DNA of 64,000 bases from Rubrivivax sp. A210 (lineage in GTDB: Bacteria; Pseudomonadota; Gammaproteobacteria; Burkholderiales; Burkholderiaceae_C). The notes below the pieces were generated by a model. It worked only from the letters and a program-made list of their open reading frames with translations. It had not been told where the DNA came from and searched no databases. Shown here piece after piece: positions 1 to 8,430 of the stretch (position 1 is the first letter of the stretch; each line of letters opens with the position of its first letter). Where the stretch lies: assembly GCF_904426505.1 (NCBI RefSeq), contig NZ_CAJGBN010000006.1, forward strand, positions 1 to 64,000. The letters run 5' to 3'. The translations under genes were made by a program, and so were the position numbers.

Positions 1-116
1 GCCGCCGGCCAGCCCCAGGCGCGCAGATGGCGGGCCAGCGCGGCGGCGCCGTCGCGCCAGGCGGCCAGGCGGGCTTGCTGCGGCGACTGCGGCGGCGCTT
101 GCGCGGCGGCGCTCAT
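1..116 (-). CDS. Partial PilO/GspM-like gene, N-terminus only
   Basis: Only the first 38 codons are inside the window; the gene runs off the left edge. The ATG at 116 overlaps the stop of the preceding gene (ATGA), so it is translationally coupled to the type II secretion operon. The visible residues are rich in Ala, Gln and Pro, with an Arg-rich stretch before the expected membrane segment, as in a cytoplasmic tail of GspM or PilO. Its place after a PilN-like gene suggests a PilO/GspM partner. That is inferred from position only; no diagnostic motif is visible. Confidence 0.5.
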   Translation of the reverse strand, partial: MSAAAQAPPQSPQQARLAAWRDGAAALARHLRAWGWPA

Positions 117-718
117 TCCAGGCTCGTCGGCTGCAGCTGCAGCGCGATCTCGAAACGCAGGCCGGCGCTGCCGTTGGACTTGTCGCCGGCCTTGTCGGCA
201 AGGTCCAGCCGCGTCAGCGTGGCGGCGGCCACCAGCGGCTGCAGCGCCAGTGCGTCGACCACGGCCAGCGCCGTGGCAGCGTCGCGCGCCTGGCCCTCCA
301 GGCGCAACTCGGCGCGGCCGGTCTCGTGTTCCAGCGCCGTCCAGCGCAGCCCGGCCGGCGTGACTGCCTCGACGGCGCCGAGAACGTCGCCCCAGGGGTG
401 GCGCAGGCCGGCCACCACGGCCCAGGCGGCGGCGCGCTGGGCAGCGCTGCTGCTGAGGGCCTGGGGGGCAGCGCCTTCGAGGCCCGGCGCCTTGGCCTGG
501 CGGCCCGGCCCGGCGCGCTGGCGCTGCGCCTGGGCCTGCCAGCGCTCGACGCGCGCCTGGGCGGCCTGGAGCCGGTCGCGTGCGGCCAGCATATCGATGC
601 CGCTGGACAACGCCATCAGCAGGCCGCACAGCAGCAGCAGCCAGGCCGGCCAGGGCGGGCGCAGGGGTCCGGCCACGAAGTCGTGCGCCGGCACGACGGG
701 GCGCGGGCCGGGCTTCAT
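113..718 (-). CDS. PilN/GspL C-terminal-like assembly platform protein
   Basis: This encodes about 201 residues. The ATG at 718 overlaps the upstream TGA (ATGA). A short Pro-rich cytoplasmic start is followed by one hydrophobic segment at about residues 20-40, then an Ala/Gln/Arg-rich helix likely to be coiled-coil, and a C-terminal alpha/beta domain of about 100 residues ending in alternating strands (LRLEGQARD, LRFEIALQLQ). One membrane anchor, a coiled coil and a ferredoxin-like fold is the architecture of PilN and of the periplasmic part of GspL. It probably forms an inner-membrane platform with the genes on either side. The assignment rests on architecture and operon position. Confidence 0.65.
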   Translation of the reverse strand: MKPGPRPVVPAHDFVAGPLRPPWPAWLLLLCGLLMALSSGIDMLAARDRLQAAQARVERWQAQAQRQRAGPGRQAKAPGLEGAAPQALSSSAAQRAAAWAVVAGLRHPWGDVLGAVEAVTPAGLRWTALEHETGRAELRLEGQARDAATALAVVDALALQPLVAAATLTRLDLADKAGDKSNGSAGLRFEIALQLQPTSLE

Positions 719-1494
719 GGCAGGGCCCATGGCGGCGGCGCCGTGGCGGCGTCCAGGAGGCCGGCGATGCGGGCCTGGCCGGCCAGCACGGCAGGGGCGG
801 CCGGGTCTGCGCCCGCGTCGGCGATGCCGAAGCCGGCGATGGCGCAGTCGGCGCCGGCCACGCCGTGCTCGGCCTGCCATTCGGCCAGCAGGGCGGCCAG
901 GGCCTGGCCATCGGCGGCGGCGGCGCGGCGCTGCTCCAGCGCGGCCAGGCGCCCGCCCTCGAAGACCAGCCAGGTGGCATGCGCGCCCTCGGCCAGCAGC
1001 AGGCCGGCACGGCCGCGCCCGGGCCAGCCCGCCAGCGCGGCGACCACGCGGCGCAACGCCGTCGACCACCAGGGCCGCACGCTGGCCAGGCGCGAGCGCC
1101 GCTGCGCCGCGCCTTCGCGCCAGGCCGCAAGATCGGCGCCGTGCAGCGCGGCGGCGCTCAGCGTGGCGCCCTCCAGGCCCAGCACCAGGGGCCAGGCGGC
1201 GGCCTCGGGGCCGTGGAAGTGCAGGAACTGCTGGCGCGCCCAGGCCTGCTGGTCGGCCGCGGGCGCGCGCACCAGCGCCGGCTCGGCGGTGAGGAGCGGG
1301 TAGAGCAGACGGCCCGACAGCACCAGGTGCAGCTCGCTGGCCGGCTGGGCTTGCAGCCAATGCGCCAGGTCGGGGGCGCCGCCGCCCTGCCCGTCCAGCT
1401 CGGTCACGCCCTCGGGGGCGACGAAGAGAGGGCGGCGCGGGCGCGGCCAGGGCAGCAGGCCGGCCAGGCGCCGCTCAGGCGTCGCTGGTGACAC
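715..1494 (-). CDS. GspL/PilM-like cytoplasmic platform protein
   Basis: This encodes 259 residues. The GTG start at 1494 lies inside the 3' end of gspE (20-bp overlap) and is chosen because a strong GGAGGA ribosome-binding site sits about 8 bases upstream. No membrane segment is evident. The Trp-, Ala- and Leu-rich sequence shows no catalytic motif. In type II secretion clusters the cytoplasmic half of GspL is an actin-like fold related to PilM, and this gene precedes a PilN-like gene exactly where pilM or gspL would be. I infer a split GspL: this protein plus the next one. Low sequence conservation makes the family call tentative. Confidence 0.55.
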   Translation of the reverse strand: MSPATPERRLAGLLPWPRPRRPLFVAPEGVTELDGQGGGAPDLAHWLQAQPASELHLVLSGRLLYPLLTAEPALVRAPAADQQAWARQQFLHFHGPEAAAWPLVLGLEGATLSAAALHGADLAAWREGAAQRRSRLASVRPWWSTALRRVVAALAGWPGRGRAGLLLAEGAHATWLVFEGGRLAALEQRRAAAADGQALAALLAEWQAEHGVAGADCAIAGFGIADAGADPAAPAVLAGQARIAGLLDAATAPPPWALP

Positions 1495-3070
1495 GTTCGG
1501 CCTCCTCCAGCGTGGTCTCGCCGCGGCGCACGGCGGCCAGCGCGGCGTCGCGCAGCAGCACCATGCCGCTGGCCACGGCGGCCTGGCGGATGCGCGTCAT
1601 CGGCGCCCGCGCGGCGATGAGGTCGCGCAGCTCGTCGTTCATCAGCATCAGCTCGGTCACCGCGCGGCGGCCGCGGTAGCCGGTGTGGCGGCAGTGGCTG
1701 CAACCGACGCCGCGCATCGGCCGCCCGCCATCGCCGGCGTCGTCGGTCACGTCATCTGCACCTATCGCCAGCAGGCCGTGGGCCTGGTGCAGCGGCGCCA
1801 CCGGCACACTGCAATGGCTGCAGTTCAGGCGCAGCAGGCGCTGCGCCAGCACGGCGTTGAGGGCCGAGACGACGTTGTAGAGATCCAGCCCCATGTGCAT
1901 GAAGCGGCCGATGACGTCGAAGGCGCTGTTGGCGTGTACGGTGCTGAAAACCAGGTGGCCGGTGAGCGCCGCCTGCACCGCGATCTGCGCCGTCTCGGGG
2001 TCGCGGATCTCGCCCACCATCACGCGATCGGGGTCGTGGCGCAGGATGGAGCGCAGGCCGCGTGCGAAGGTGAGGCCCTTGCGCTCGTTCACCGGCACCT
2101 GGGCGATGCCGGCGAGCTGGTATTCCACCGGGTCTTCGATGGTGACGATCTTGTCGCGGCCCTGGTTGATCTCGCTGAGCATGGCGTACAGCGTCGTCGC
2201 CTTGCCACTGCCGGTGGGGCCGGTGACGAGCAGCATGCCGTGCGGCTGCAGCGCCAGCCGGCGCAGCGTGGCGCAGGTGACGGCCGGCAGGCCCAGCGCG
2301 GCCAGGCTGAGCTGGCCCTGGGTCTGCTCGATGCGGGCGCGGTCGAGCACGCGCACCACCGCGTCCTCGCCGTGGGCCGTGGGCATGACCGAGAGGCGGA
2401 AATCGATCTCGCGGCCCGACAGGCGCAGCATGAAGCGGCCATCCTGCGGCAGGCGGCGCTCGCCGATGTCGAGCTCGCTCATCACCTTCAGGCGCGAGAC
2501 CAGCTGCTCGGCGATCTGGCTGCCCTCGACCCGGCGCACCGGCTGCATCACGCCGTCGACGCGGTAGCGGATGCTCATGCCGCGCGGCTCGCACTCGAAA
2601 TGCACGTCGCTGACACCATCGTGCAGCGCGTCGTAAAGCGTGGCGTCGAGCAGGCGCACGACCGGGCTTTCCTGCTCGGCCAGGTGCAGCGCCGACAACT
2701 CCTGCGCCGCCTCGGCGCCTTCGCCGCCCTCGCCACCGGTGTCGCCCACCGCGGCCAGCGCGCGGTATTCGGCGGCACCCAGCGCGATCAGGGTGTCGAT
2801 GCTGGCGGCGTCCTGGCGGTGGCGCTGCACGCGGCGCTGCAGCCGCGTCTCCAGGCGCTCGAGCAGCGGTTGCGGGATGGGCGCGTCGGACAGCGCCGCC
2901 AATTCGCCGCGCGGCGACTGCGCCAGCACCACACGCCAGCGCTGGGCCTCGGCCGGCGGCCAGAGGTCGAAGGCGGCGCGCCAGGGCCCGAGGGCCGGCG
3001 TCAGGCAGGCGGCCAGCACATCGGCCGATCTCACCTGGCTGACGCCGCGGGATTCGAGCGCCGCGTTCAT
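1475..3070 (-). CDS. gspE: Type II secretion ATPase GspE, Walker A variant
   Basis: This encodes 531 residues and starts at an ATG that overlaps the gspF stop (ATGA). It is the hexameric cytoplasmic ATPase that drives pseudopilus assembly. Visible elements are the N-terminal N1E/N2E region, Walker A GPTGSGKATT (K290), an Asp box with TIEDPVEYQ, Walker B around VMVGEIRDPETA, a His box STVHANSA, and a C-terminal zinc site with two CSHC pairs. The residue after the Walker A Lys is Ala (GCG at 2198-2200), where the family has Thr or Ser that coordinates magnesium. All other motifs look intact, so this is either a real variant or a sequencing error. The family call is secure. Confidence 0.93.
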   Translation of the reverse strand: MNAALESRGVSQVRSADVLAACLTPALGPWRAAFDLWPPAEAQRWRVVLAQSPRGELAALSDAPIPQPLLERLETRLQRRVQRHRQDAASIDTLIALGAAEYRALAAVGDTGGEGGEGAEAAQELSALHLAEQESPVVRLLDATLYDALHDGVSDVHFECEPRGMSIRYRVDGVMQPVRRVEGSQIAEQLVSRLKVMSELDIGERRLPQDGRFMLRLSGREIDFRLSVMPTAHGEDAVVRVLDRARIEQTQGQLSLAALGLPAVTCATLRRLALQPHGMLLVTGPTGSGKATTLYAMLSEINQGRDKIVTIEDPVEYQLAGIAQVPVNERKGLTFARGLRSILRHDPDRVMVGEIRDPETAQIAVQAALTGHLVFSTVHANSAFDVIGRFMHMGLDLYNVVSALNAVLAQRLLRLNCSHCSVPVAPLHQAHGLLAIGADDVTDDAGDGGRPMRGVGCSHCRHTGYRGRRAVTELMLMNDELRDLIAARAPMTRIRQAAVASGMVLLRDAALAAVRRGETTLEEAERVTSDA

Positions 3071-4263
3071 TGCACCTGCTCCGCGAGCTGGAAGATGGGC
3101 AGGTAGAGCAGCACGACGACGGTGCCGATGACGCCGCCCATCAGCAGCATCAGGAGCGGGTTGAGCAGCTTGGTGACCCAGTCGGACAGGCGCTCCAGCT
3201 CCTCGTCGTGGAAGGCCGCGGCCTGGCCCAGCATCTCGCCCACGGCACCGCTCTTCTCGCCCACGCGCAGCATGCGCAGCGCCACCGGCGTGGCCAGGCC
3301 CTCGCGCTCGAAGGCGTCGGACAGCCGCTCGCCGCGCGCCACCGCGGCCAGCGCCGCATCCACGCGCGGGCGCAGCCGCGCCGCCACCACCGGGCGCGCG
3401 GTGCGCAGTGCGGCTGGCGCCGGCACGCCGGCGGCGAGCAGCATGTTGAGCGTGCGGTACAGCCGCGCCAGCGCCAGCACACGCAGGCGCTGGCCGACGG
3501 CGGGCAGCCGCCAGAGCGCGTCCAGCACAGCCTCGCGCACCGCGGCCACGCGCCAGGCCAGGGCTGGCGCCGCCAGCAGCGCCAGCGCCAGCGCGGAGGC
3601 CAGGGCCGGATGCTCGCCAGCGACGCGGCCGGTCTCGAGCAGGGCGCGCGACAGCGGCGGAATGTTGCCGGCCATGCCGTCCAGCATGGTGGCGAAGCGC
3701 GGCACCACGAAGATGAGCAGGAAGACCACCACCGCCATGCTGGCCAGCACCAGCAGCAGCGGGTAGAGACTGGCGCCGACCAGGCGGGCGCGCAGCATGT
3801 CCACCCAGGCCAGGTAGCGCGCGTGCGAGGCCAGGGCCTCCTGCAGCTGGCCGGTGCGCTCGGCGGCGGCTATGACGGCGACGAAGAGGCCGTCGAAGTG
3901 CCGCGGCTGGGCCGCGACGGCGGCCGAGAAGGGCTCGCCGATGCGCAGGTGCTCGATCACGCCGTCCAGCGCCGCGGCCACGGCCGGCGCGGCTTCTTTC
4001 TCGCGCAAGGCCGTCAGCGCCTCCAGCAGCGGGATGCCGGCGCCCAGCAGCACGCCCAGTTCGCGGCTGAACAGCGCCAGCGGAAAGCGCGCTCTGTGGC
4101 CCAGCAGCGGAGTGTCCGGGGTCGCCGCCGCGCCCGCCTGAACCGCGACCACGCGCGCCGCCGGCAGGCCCAGCTGGGCCAGCGCGGCGGCGGCGTCGGC
4201 GGCCTCGATGCGGCGGCTGGCGATGCGGCCAGCATCGAGGTAGCGGATGTCGAAGGCCGGCAT
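3067..4263 (-). CDS. gspF: Type II secretion inner-membrane protein GspF
   Basis: This encodes about 398 residues from the ATG at 4263 (MPAFDIRYLDAGR), which matches the usual start of the family. An in-frame GTG at 4278 overlapping the gspG stop would add five residues and cannot be excluded. Two duplicated GspF domains are visible, each with a helical cytoplasmic part followed by membrane segments (around SLYPLLLVLASMAVVVFLLIF and LLMLLMGGVIGTVVVLLYL). The protein is the polytopic platform that couples GspE to the growing pseudopilus. It overlaps gspE by 4 bases and follows gspG directly, so the three genes form one transcript. Confidence 0.92.
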   Translation of the reverse strand: MPAFDIRYLDAGRIASRRIEAADAAAALAQLGLPAARVVAVQAGAAATPDTPLLGHRARFPLALFSRELGVLLGAGIPLLEALTALREKEAAPAVAAALDGVIEHLRIGEPFSAAVAAQPRHFDGLFVAVIAAAERTGQLQEALASHARYLAWVDMLRARLVGASLYPLLLVLASMAVVVFLLIFVVPRFATMLDGMAGNIPPLSRALLETGRVAGEHPALASALALALLAAPALAWRVAAVREAVLDALWRLPAVGQRLRVLALARLYRTLNMLLAAGVPAPAALRTARPVVAARLRPRVDAALAAVARGERLSDAFEREGLATPVALRMLRVGEKSGAVGEMLGQAAAFHDEELERLSDWVTKLLNPLLMLLMGGVIGTVVVLLYLPIFQLAEQVQ

Positions 4264-4274
4264 GGGGCGCGGTC

Positions 4275-4694
4275 TCACCAGTTGCCGATGTCGGCGTCTT
4301 CGCCGACGCCGCCGGGCCGGCCGTCGCGGCCCAGCGACCAGAGGTCGACATCGCCGTGCTCGCCCGGGTTGCGGTACTGGTAGTCGTGGCCCCAGGGGTC
4401 GGCCGGCACGGCCTTGGCGAGATAGGGGCCGGTCCAGCGCGGCTCGTCGCCGGGCCGGGCCAGCAACGCGACCAGGCCCTGCTCGCTGGCCGGGTAGCGG
4501 CCGGTATCGATGCGGTACTGGTCCAGCGCCTTTTCGAAGCTGCCGATCTGCGCCCGCGCGATCTTGACCTCGGAGCGGCCGATCTGCGCGAACAGCTTGG
4601 GCCCGACATAGCCGGCCAGCAAGCCGATGATGACCATCACGACCAGCAGTTCGAGCAGGGTGAAGCCACGTTGGAATCGGCGCGGTGCGGTCAT
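4275..4694 (-). CDS. gspG: Major pseudopilin GspG
   Basis: This encodes 139 residues. The ATG at 4694 is chosen because it puts the type IV prepilin signal RGFTLLELLVV right after a short basic leader; longer in-frame starts would bury it. Cleavage by the prepilin peptidase is expected after the Gly, leaving Phe1 and Glu5. Further GspG marks are the DTGRYPASEQGL and DPWGHDYQYRNPG motifs of the C-terminal domain, where the family binds calcium. It is the major subunit of the type II secretion pseudopilus and the first gene of this minus-strand operon. Its promoter must lie in the 253-bp gap (4695-4947) shared with a divergent gene. Confidence 0.95.
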   Translation of the reverse strand: MTAPRRFQRGFTLLELLVVMVIIGLLAGYVGPKLFAQIGRSEVKIARAQIGSFEKALDQYRIDTGRYPASEQGLVALLARPGDEPRWTGPYLAKAVPADPWGHDYQYRNPGEHGDVDLWSLGRDGRPGGVGEDADIGNW

Positions 4695-4947
4695 GGAAAG
4701 CGGACGGGCGCCAAAGGCGCGGGCAGCAGGCGGGCCGATGGATGGAGATGGCACAGCGCCCAGGGAACCCCAGAGCTTATGAAGCGCCCGTGACTCGGCT
4801 GTGAAGGGCGCGCTTCGTCGCCACCCTGCGTGCCGGGCCATCGCCGCCGGCGGCTGTCACCTTGCGGTCACGGCCCGCGGCCGACACTGCGCCGCGGCCC
4901 GCTCCCGGGCCGCCTCAAACCTGCCCACCCAGCCCAAGAGGTCTCGC

Positions 4948-6069
4948 ATGATTCCTGTTTCCCTCACGCAAGAGGCGCGCGCCCTCGCGCGCGCCGCCGG
5001 CCGCTTCTGCGGCGCGGCGGTGGCCGCACTCGCCTTCGCCTCCGCGCCCGTCGGCACCGCGCTGGCCGACGACGAGCACGACGATGACGGTGGCACCTAT
5101 GCCATCGGCCTCTGGGGCGACCTGCCCTACGGCCCGGCCCAGGCCGCCACCGGCGTGCCCAACCTGATCGCCGACATGAACGCGCAGCGCCTGAAGTTCA
5201 CCGTCCACGACGGCGACCTCAAGGCCGGCTCGGGCAGCCTGTGCGACGAGAACCTGTACCTGCAGGCGCTGGGCTTCTTCAACGCCCTGCGCGCTCCGGC
5301 GATGTTCACGCCCGGCGACAACGACTGGACCGACTGCGACCGCCCGGCCAATGGCGGCTTCAACTCGCGCGAGCGGCTGGACCGCGAACGCGCGGTCTTC
5401 TTCTCGACCCCGTTCTCGCTGGGCCAGCGCACGCTGCGCCAGGAGGTGCAGGCCGAGCCGCTGTGCCTGGGCCTGAACGGCGCCGTGCCCTGTGTCGAGA
5501 ACCGCCGCTGGACCGTGGGCCGCGTGACCTATGCGACCTTCAATGTCGCCGGCTCCTGCAACAACCTCTGCGACACCGCGCCCGACGCGGCCGAGTACGC
5601 GGCGCGCAATGCCGCCAATATCCGCTGGCTGCAGGAGACCTTTGCCACCGCCAAGGCCCGCCGCTCGGTGGCGGTGATGCTGATCAGCCAGGCCAACCCC
5701 GGCTGGGACCAGAGCGACCCCACGCGCGCCCCGCTGCGCAACCCGCGCACCCTGGCCCAGACCGATGGCGCGCCCGACGGCTTCCAGGCCTGGCTGCTGG
5801 CGCTGCGCGACGAGGTCATCGCCTTCCGCCGGCCGGTGGCCTATGTGCACGGCGACTCGCACTACTTCCGCATCGACAAGCCCCTGCTCGACGCCGCCGG
5901 CCAGCGCCTGGAGAACTTCACCCGCGTCGAGACCTTCGGCAACAACGCGGCCAATGGCAACAACGACGTGCAGTGGCTCAAAGCCAGCATCGACACGCGC
6001 AGCCGCGAGGTGTTTTCCTACCAGCCGATGATCGTGCCGGGCAACCGCACGGCCGTGCCGGCGCCCTGA
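4948..6069 (+). CDS. Secreted metallophosphoesterase-like protein
   Basis: This encodes 373 residues from the ATG at 4948, preceded by AAGAGG. A signal peptide (hydrophobic Ala-rich core, cleavage near TALADD) is followed by an acidic stretch DDEHDDDGG. Motifs recall calcineurin-like phosphoesterases in a divergent form: GLWGDLPYG, HDGDLKAG, TPGDNDWTDC and a late VHGDSHYFR in place of the canonical D-x-H, GDxxD, GNHD/E and GHxH. Several Cys (CDEN, CLGL, CVEN, CNNLC) suggest disulfides and a periplasmic or extracellular location. The convergent neighbour is PhoD, so a role in phosphate scavenging is plausible but inferred. Confidence 0.7.
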   Translation: MIPVSLTQEARALARAAGRFCGAAVAALAFASAPVGTALADDEHDDDGGTYAIGLWGDLPYGPAQAATGVPNLIADMNAQRLKFTVHDGDLKAGSGSLCDENLYLQALGFFNALRAPAMFTPGDNDWTDCDRPANGGFNSRERLDRERAVFFSTPFSLGQRTLRQEVQAEPLCLGLNGAVPCVENRRWTVGRVTYATFNVAGSCNNLCDTAPDAAEYAARNAANIRWLQETFATAKARRSVAVMLISQANPGWDQSDPTRAPLRNPRTLAQTDGAPDGFQAWLLALRDEVIAFRRPVAYVHGDSHYFRIDKPLLDAAGQRLENFTRVETFGNNAANGNNDVQWLKASIDTRSREVFSYQPMIVPGNRTAVPAP

Positions 6070-6118
6070 ACGGGCGCGGCGCCGGGGCCCGCCAGGCGAC
6101 GGGCTCCGGCGCCGGACT

Positions 6119-7831
6119 TCAGTCGTCGCGGTCGTCCAGCTTGGTCGGCGCCAGCGGCGGCGGGTTGGGCCGCGACGGCGTCTGCGCCGAGGGCTGCAGG
6201 CGCATGCTGCCGGCCTGGGTCTCGAAGGCAACCGCAAAGGTCTCGATGCGGCTCGCGCTGGCCACGGTGTCGACATACCACCACTCGGCCACCGCGCGCT
6301 GCGGCGTCACGTCGACCAGCATGTAGCCGCGGCGGTGCAGGTTGATGTACTTGAAATGCGGGTTGGCCGAGCGCAGCGCGCCGGCAATGGCGCCGTTGGT
6401 GTCGGTGTCGATGCCGGGCGAGCTGATCGAGGTGCCGACGAACTCGACGGCGCGCGAGCCCTGGCCGGTGGCCGGGTCATAGCCGCCCGCGGCGACGACC
6501 GGGTTGTTGGGGTCCTGGCTCAGGTCGGCGGCCCAGGAGCTGTGGATGTCGCCGGTGAGCACGACGACGTTGTCGACGCCGGGCTGCGTTGCCGAGCCCT
6601 TGATGACCTCGTAGACGCGGTCGCGTGCCGGCTGGTAGCCGTCCCACTGGTCGGAATTGAGGAAGAGCCCGCCGCCGGCTGCATTGGGCAGGCCGAAGCC
6701 CGGCACCTTGAGCTGGGCAAACATCACGCCCTGGCCCAGGAACTTCCACTGCGCCGGGCTGTGACGCAGGCGGTCGAACAGCCAGGCCTCCTGCTCGGCA
6801 CCCAGCAGCTGGCGCGTGGGGTCTGCATAGGGGCCGTTCTGCGTGAAGGCGGCGCCGAAGGGGGTGGCGATGCTGCCCGGAATCTGCTGCGAACGGCCGC
6901 CCAGGCGTTCTTCCAGCATGATGAGGTCGGCCAGGTCGCCCCAGGCCAGGGCGCGGTTGCTGCGGCGCAGGTCGGCGCGGTTCTGCTCGCGCACCGGCAT
7001 CCACTCGTAGTAGGCCTGCAGCGCCGCGGCCACGCGCGCCGGCCACAGGCCTTCGCTGTCCGACTGGTGGTTCTGGGCCCCGTCCACCCAGGCGTCATTG
7101 GCCGTCTCGTGGTCGTCCCAGATCGCCACCAGCGGGTGCTGACGGTGCATGGCCTGGGAGTCGGCGTCGCGCTTGTACTGGGCGTGGCGCATGCGGTAGT
7201 CGGTGAGTGTCACCATCTCGGTGGCCGGCTCGGGCGTGCGCACGCTGCCGTACTGTCCGGCGCCGTACTCATACAGGTAGTCGCCCAGGTGCAGCACGAG
7301 GTCGAGGTCGGCACGCTCGGCGATGCGGGCGTAGGCGTTGAAATAGCCGGCGGCATGGTTGGAGCAGCTCACCACGGCCATGCGCAGGCTCGTGGTGCGG
7401 CCCACCGGCAGGGTCTTGGTGCGGCCGATGGGCGAGCGCTCGCCCTCGACCTTGAAGCGGTAGTAGTAGGTGGTGCCGGGGCGCAGGCCCGTGGCGTCCA
7501 CCTTCATCGTGTGGTCGCGCGCCGCCGTGGTGGTGCTGCGGCCGCGCGCCACGATGCGCTTCAAGCCGGGGTCGGCGGCCACCACCCACTCGATCTCGAC
7601 GCGCTGCTCGGGGCGGCGCGGCGTGACGCGGGTCCAGAGGATGACGCGGTCGGACAGCGGGTCGCCGCTGGCCACGCCGTGCTGGAACAGCGCATCGCGG
7701 CGCTCGCCGCCGGTGGCCAGCGCGGCCATGGGCGTGGCGGCCAGGGCCAGCGCGGCCGAGCCCGACTTGCGGAAGAAATCGCGGCGGTTGGCACCCACCG
7801 GCAGGGGTTTGACGCGGGAGGGACGGCCCAT
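6119..7831 (-). CDS. phoD: PhoD-family alkaline phosphatase, Tat-exported
   Basis: This encodes 570 residues from the ATG at 7831, preceded by AAAGGAAG. The N-terminus carries a twin-arginine signal (NRRDFFRKSG followed by an Ala-rich core), so the protein is exported folded by Tat. An N-terminal beta-sandwich domain precedes the metallophosphoesterase domain. Metal-binding motifs of PhoD are visible: CSNHAAGYFN, HLGDYLYEYG, WDDHETANDAW and LTGDIHSSW. The enzyme hydrolyses phosphomono- or diesters with Ca/Fe cofactors in the family. PhoD enzymes of Gram-negatives may be released by type II secretion, and such an operon lies 1.4 kb away; a functional link is inference. Confidence 0.93.
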   Translation of the reverse strand: MGRPSRVKPLPVGANRRDFFRKSGSAALALAATPMAALATGGERRDALFQHGVASGDPLSDRVILWTRVTPRRPEQRVEIEWVVAADPGLKRIVARGRSTTTAARDHTMKVDATGLRPGTTYYYRFKVEGERSPIGRTKTLPVGRTTSLRMAVVSCSNHAAGYFNAYARIAERADLDLVLHLGDYLYEYGAGQYGSVRTPEPATEMVTLTDYRMRHAQYKRDADSQAMHRQHPLVAIWDDHETANDAWVDGAQNHQSDSEGLWPARVAAALQAYYEWMPVREQNRADLRRSNRALAWGDLADLIMLEERLGGRSQQIPGSIATPFGAAFTQNGPYADPTRQLLGAEQEAWLFDRLRHSPAQWKFLGQGVMFAQLKVPGFGLPNAAGGGLFLNSDQWDGYQPARDRVYEVIKGSATQPGVDNVVVLTGDIHSSWAADLSQDPNNPVVAAGGYDPATGQGSRAVEFVGTSISSPGIDTDTNGAIAGALRSANPHFKYINLHRRGYMLVDVTPQRAVAEWWYVDTVASASRIETFAVAFETQAGSMRLQPSAQTPSRPNPPPLAPTKLDDRDD

Positions 7832-7933
7832 CTGACTTCCTTTGGGAGGCCGGCGCGGGCGCCGGCAGGCTGCGAGAAGCCTGCCGCCCCCGGCGGGGGT
7901 GGTCAGGCTCGCGAAGCGCCGAAGTCTGGGAGG

Positions 7934-7961
7934 GCCGTTTGACAGCGTGAAGTCAAACGGC
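7934..7961 (-). terminator. Perfect hairpin upstream of phoD
   Basis: A perfect 10-bp stem, GCCGTTTGAC paired with GTCAAACGGC, encloses an 8-base loop. It lies just after the stop of the 76-residue gene and about 100 bases before the phoD start. No T-run follows on the minus strand, so it may be a weak terminator, an attenuator or a processing site. Two further hairpins (7849-7866 and 7866-7883) lie between it and phoD. Confidence 0.35.
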
Positions 7962-7970
7962 GCCGGCCCC

Positions 7971-8201
7971 TCAGGCGAGGGGCGAGTAGCCGCTGACGAG
8001 AGCGAAGCGGCGGTGGTCGGCCACCGTGAGCTGCAGGCGCTGGCCCGGCGCCAGCGATTCAAGGCCGGGGCCCGCGGCGCTCCTGGTCAGGGTCCAGTCA
8101 TGGGCGTCGTCTCCCGCGAGATAGGCCAGGCCGACCGCCGGCAGCACTTCGAGCACGGTGGCGGTGGTGGTCCTGGGTATCGCGTAGACCGCTGGCTGCA
8201 T
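7971..8201 (-). CDS. Small conserved-looking protein of unknown function
   Basis: This encodes 76 residues. The ATG at 8201 has an excellent GGAGG site 5-6 bases upstream, which is the main evidence that the gene is real. No signal peptide or membrane segment is evident. The composition is balanced, with beta-strand-like stretches (TTTATVLEVLP, RLQLTVADHRRFALVSGY) that could form a small barrel of the OB type; this is a guess from pattern only. It lies upstream of phoD on the same strand, separated by hairpins, and is divergent from the TRAP operon. I do not recognise a family. Confidence 0.6.
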   Translation of the reverse strand: MQPAVYAIPRTTTATVLEVLPAVGLAYLAGDDAHDWTLTRSAAGPGLESLAPGQRLQLTVADHRRFALVSGYSPLA

Positions 8202-8430
8202 GCAAGCCTCCGTTTACAACTTGATGCCTTGGGTATACCCCGGAAACACAGCGCCAAACGTTGATCTGGCCCAACTTCGTCCGGCGGCTGCGCGGCAAGC
8301 GCGCACCGGCCGCAGGCACGGATTCCCCCGGGCGCGAGCCCGCGCCGGCAAGGGCCGTCACTGCAGCTTCATCAAGCGCCGCTAGATTGCCGCCTCTGCT
8401 ACCGGAGCCCCTGCCCATGGTGAGAGATTG

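Noticed and set aside
6105..6116. TCCGGCGCCGGA palindrome between convergent genes as a terminator
   Set aside because: It is a loop-free palindrome without a T-run, so it cannot be called a terminator.
6335..7942. Plus-strand frame opposite phoD
   Set aside because: Shadow of the phoD coding sequence; Val/Gly/Ala-biased without motifs.
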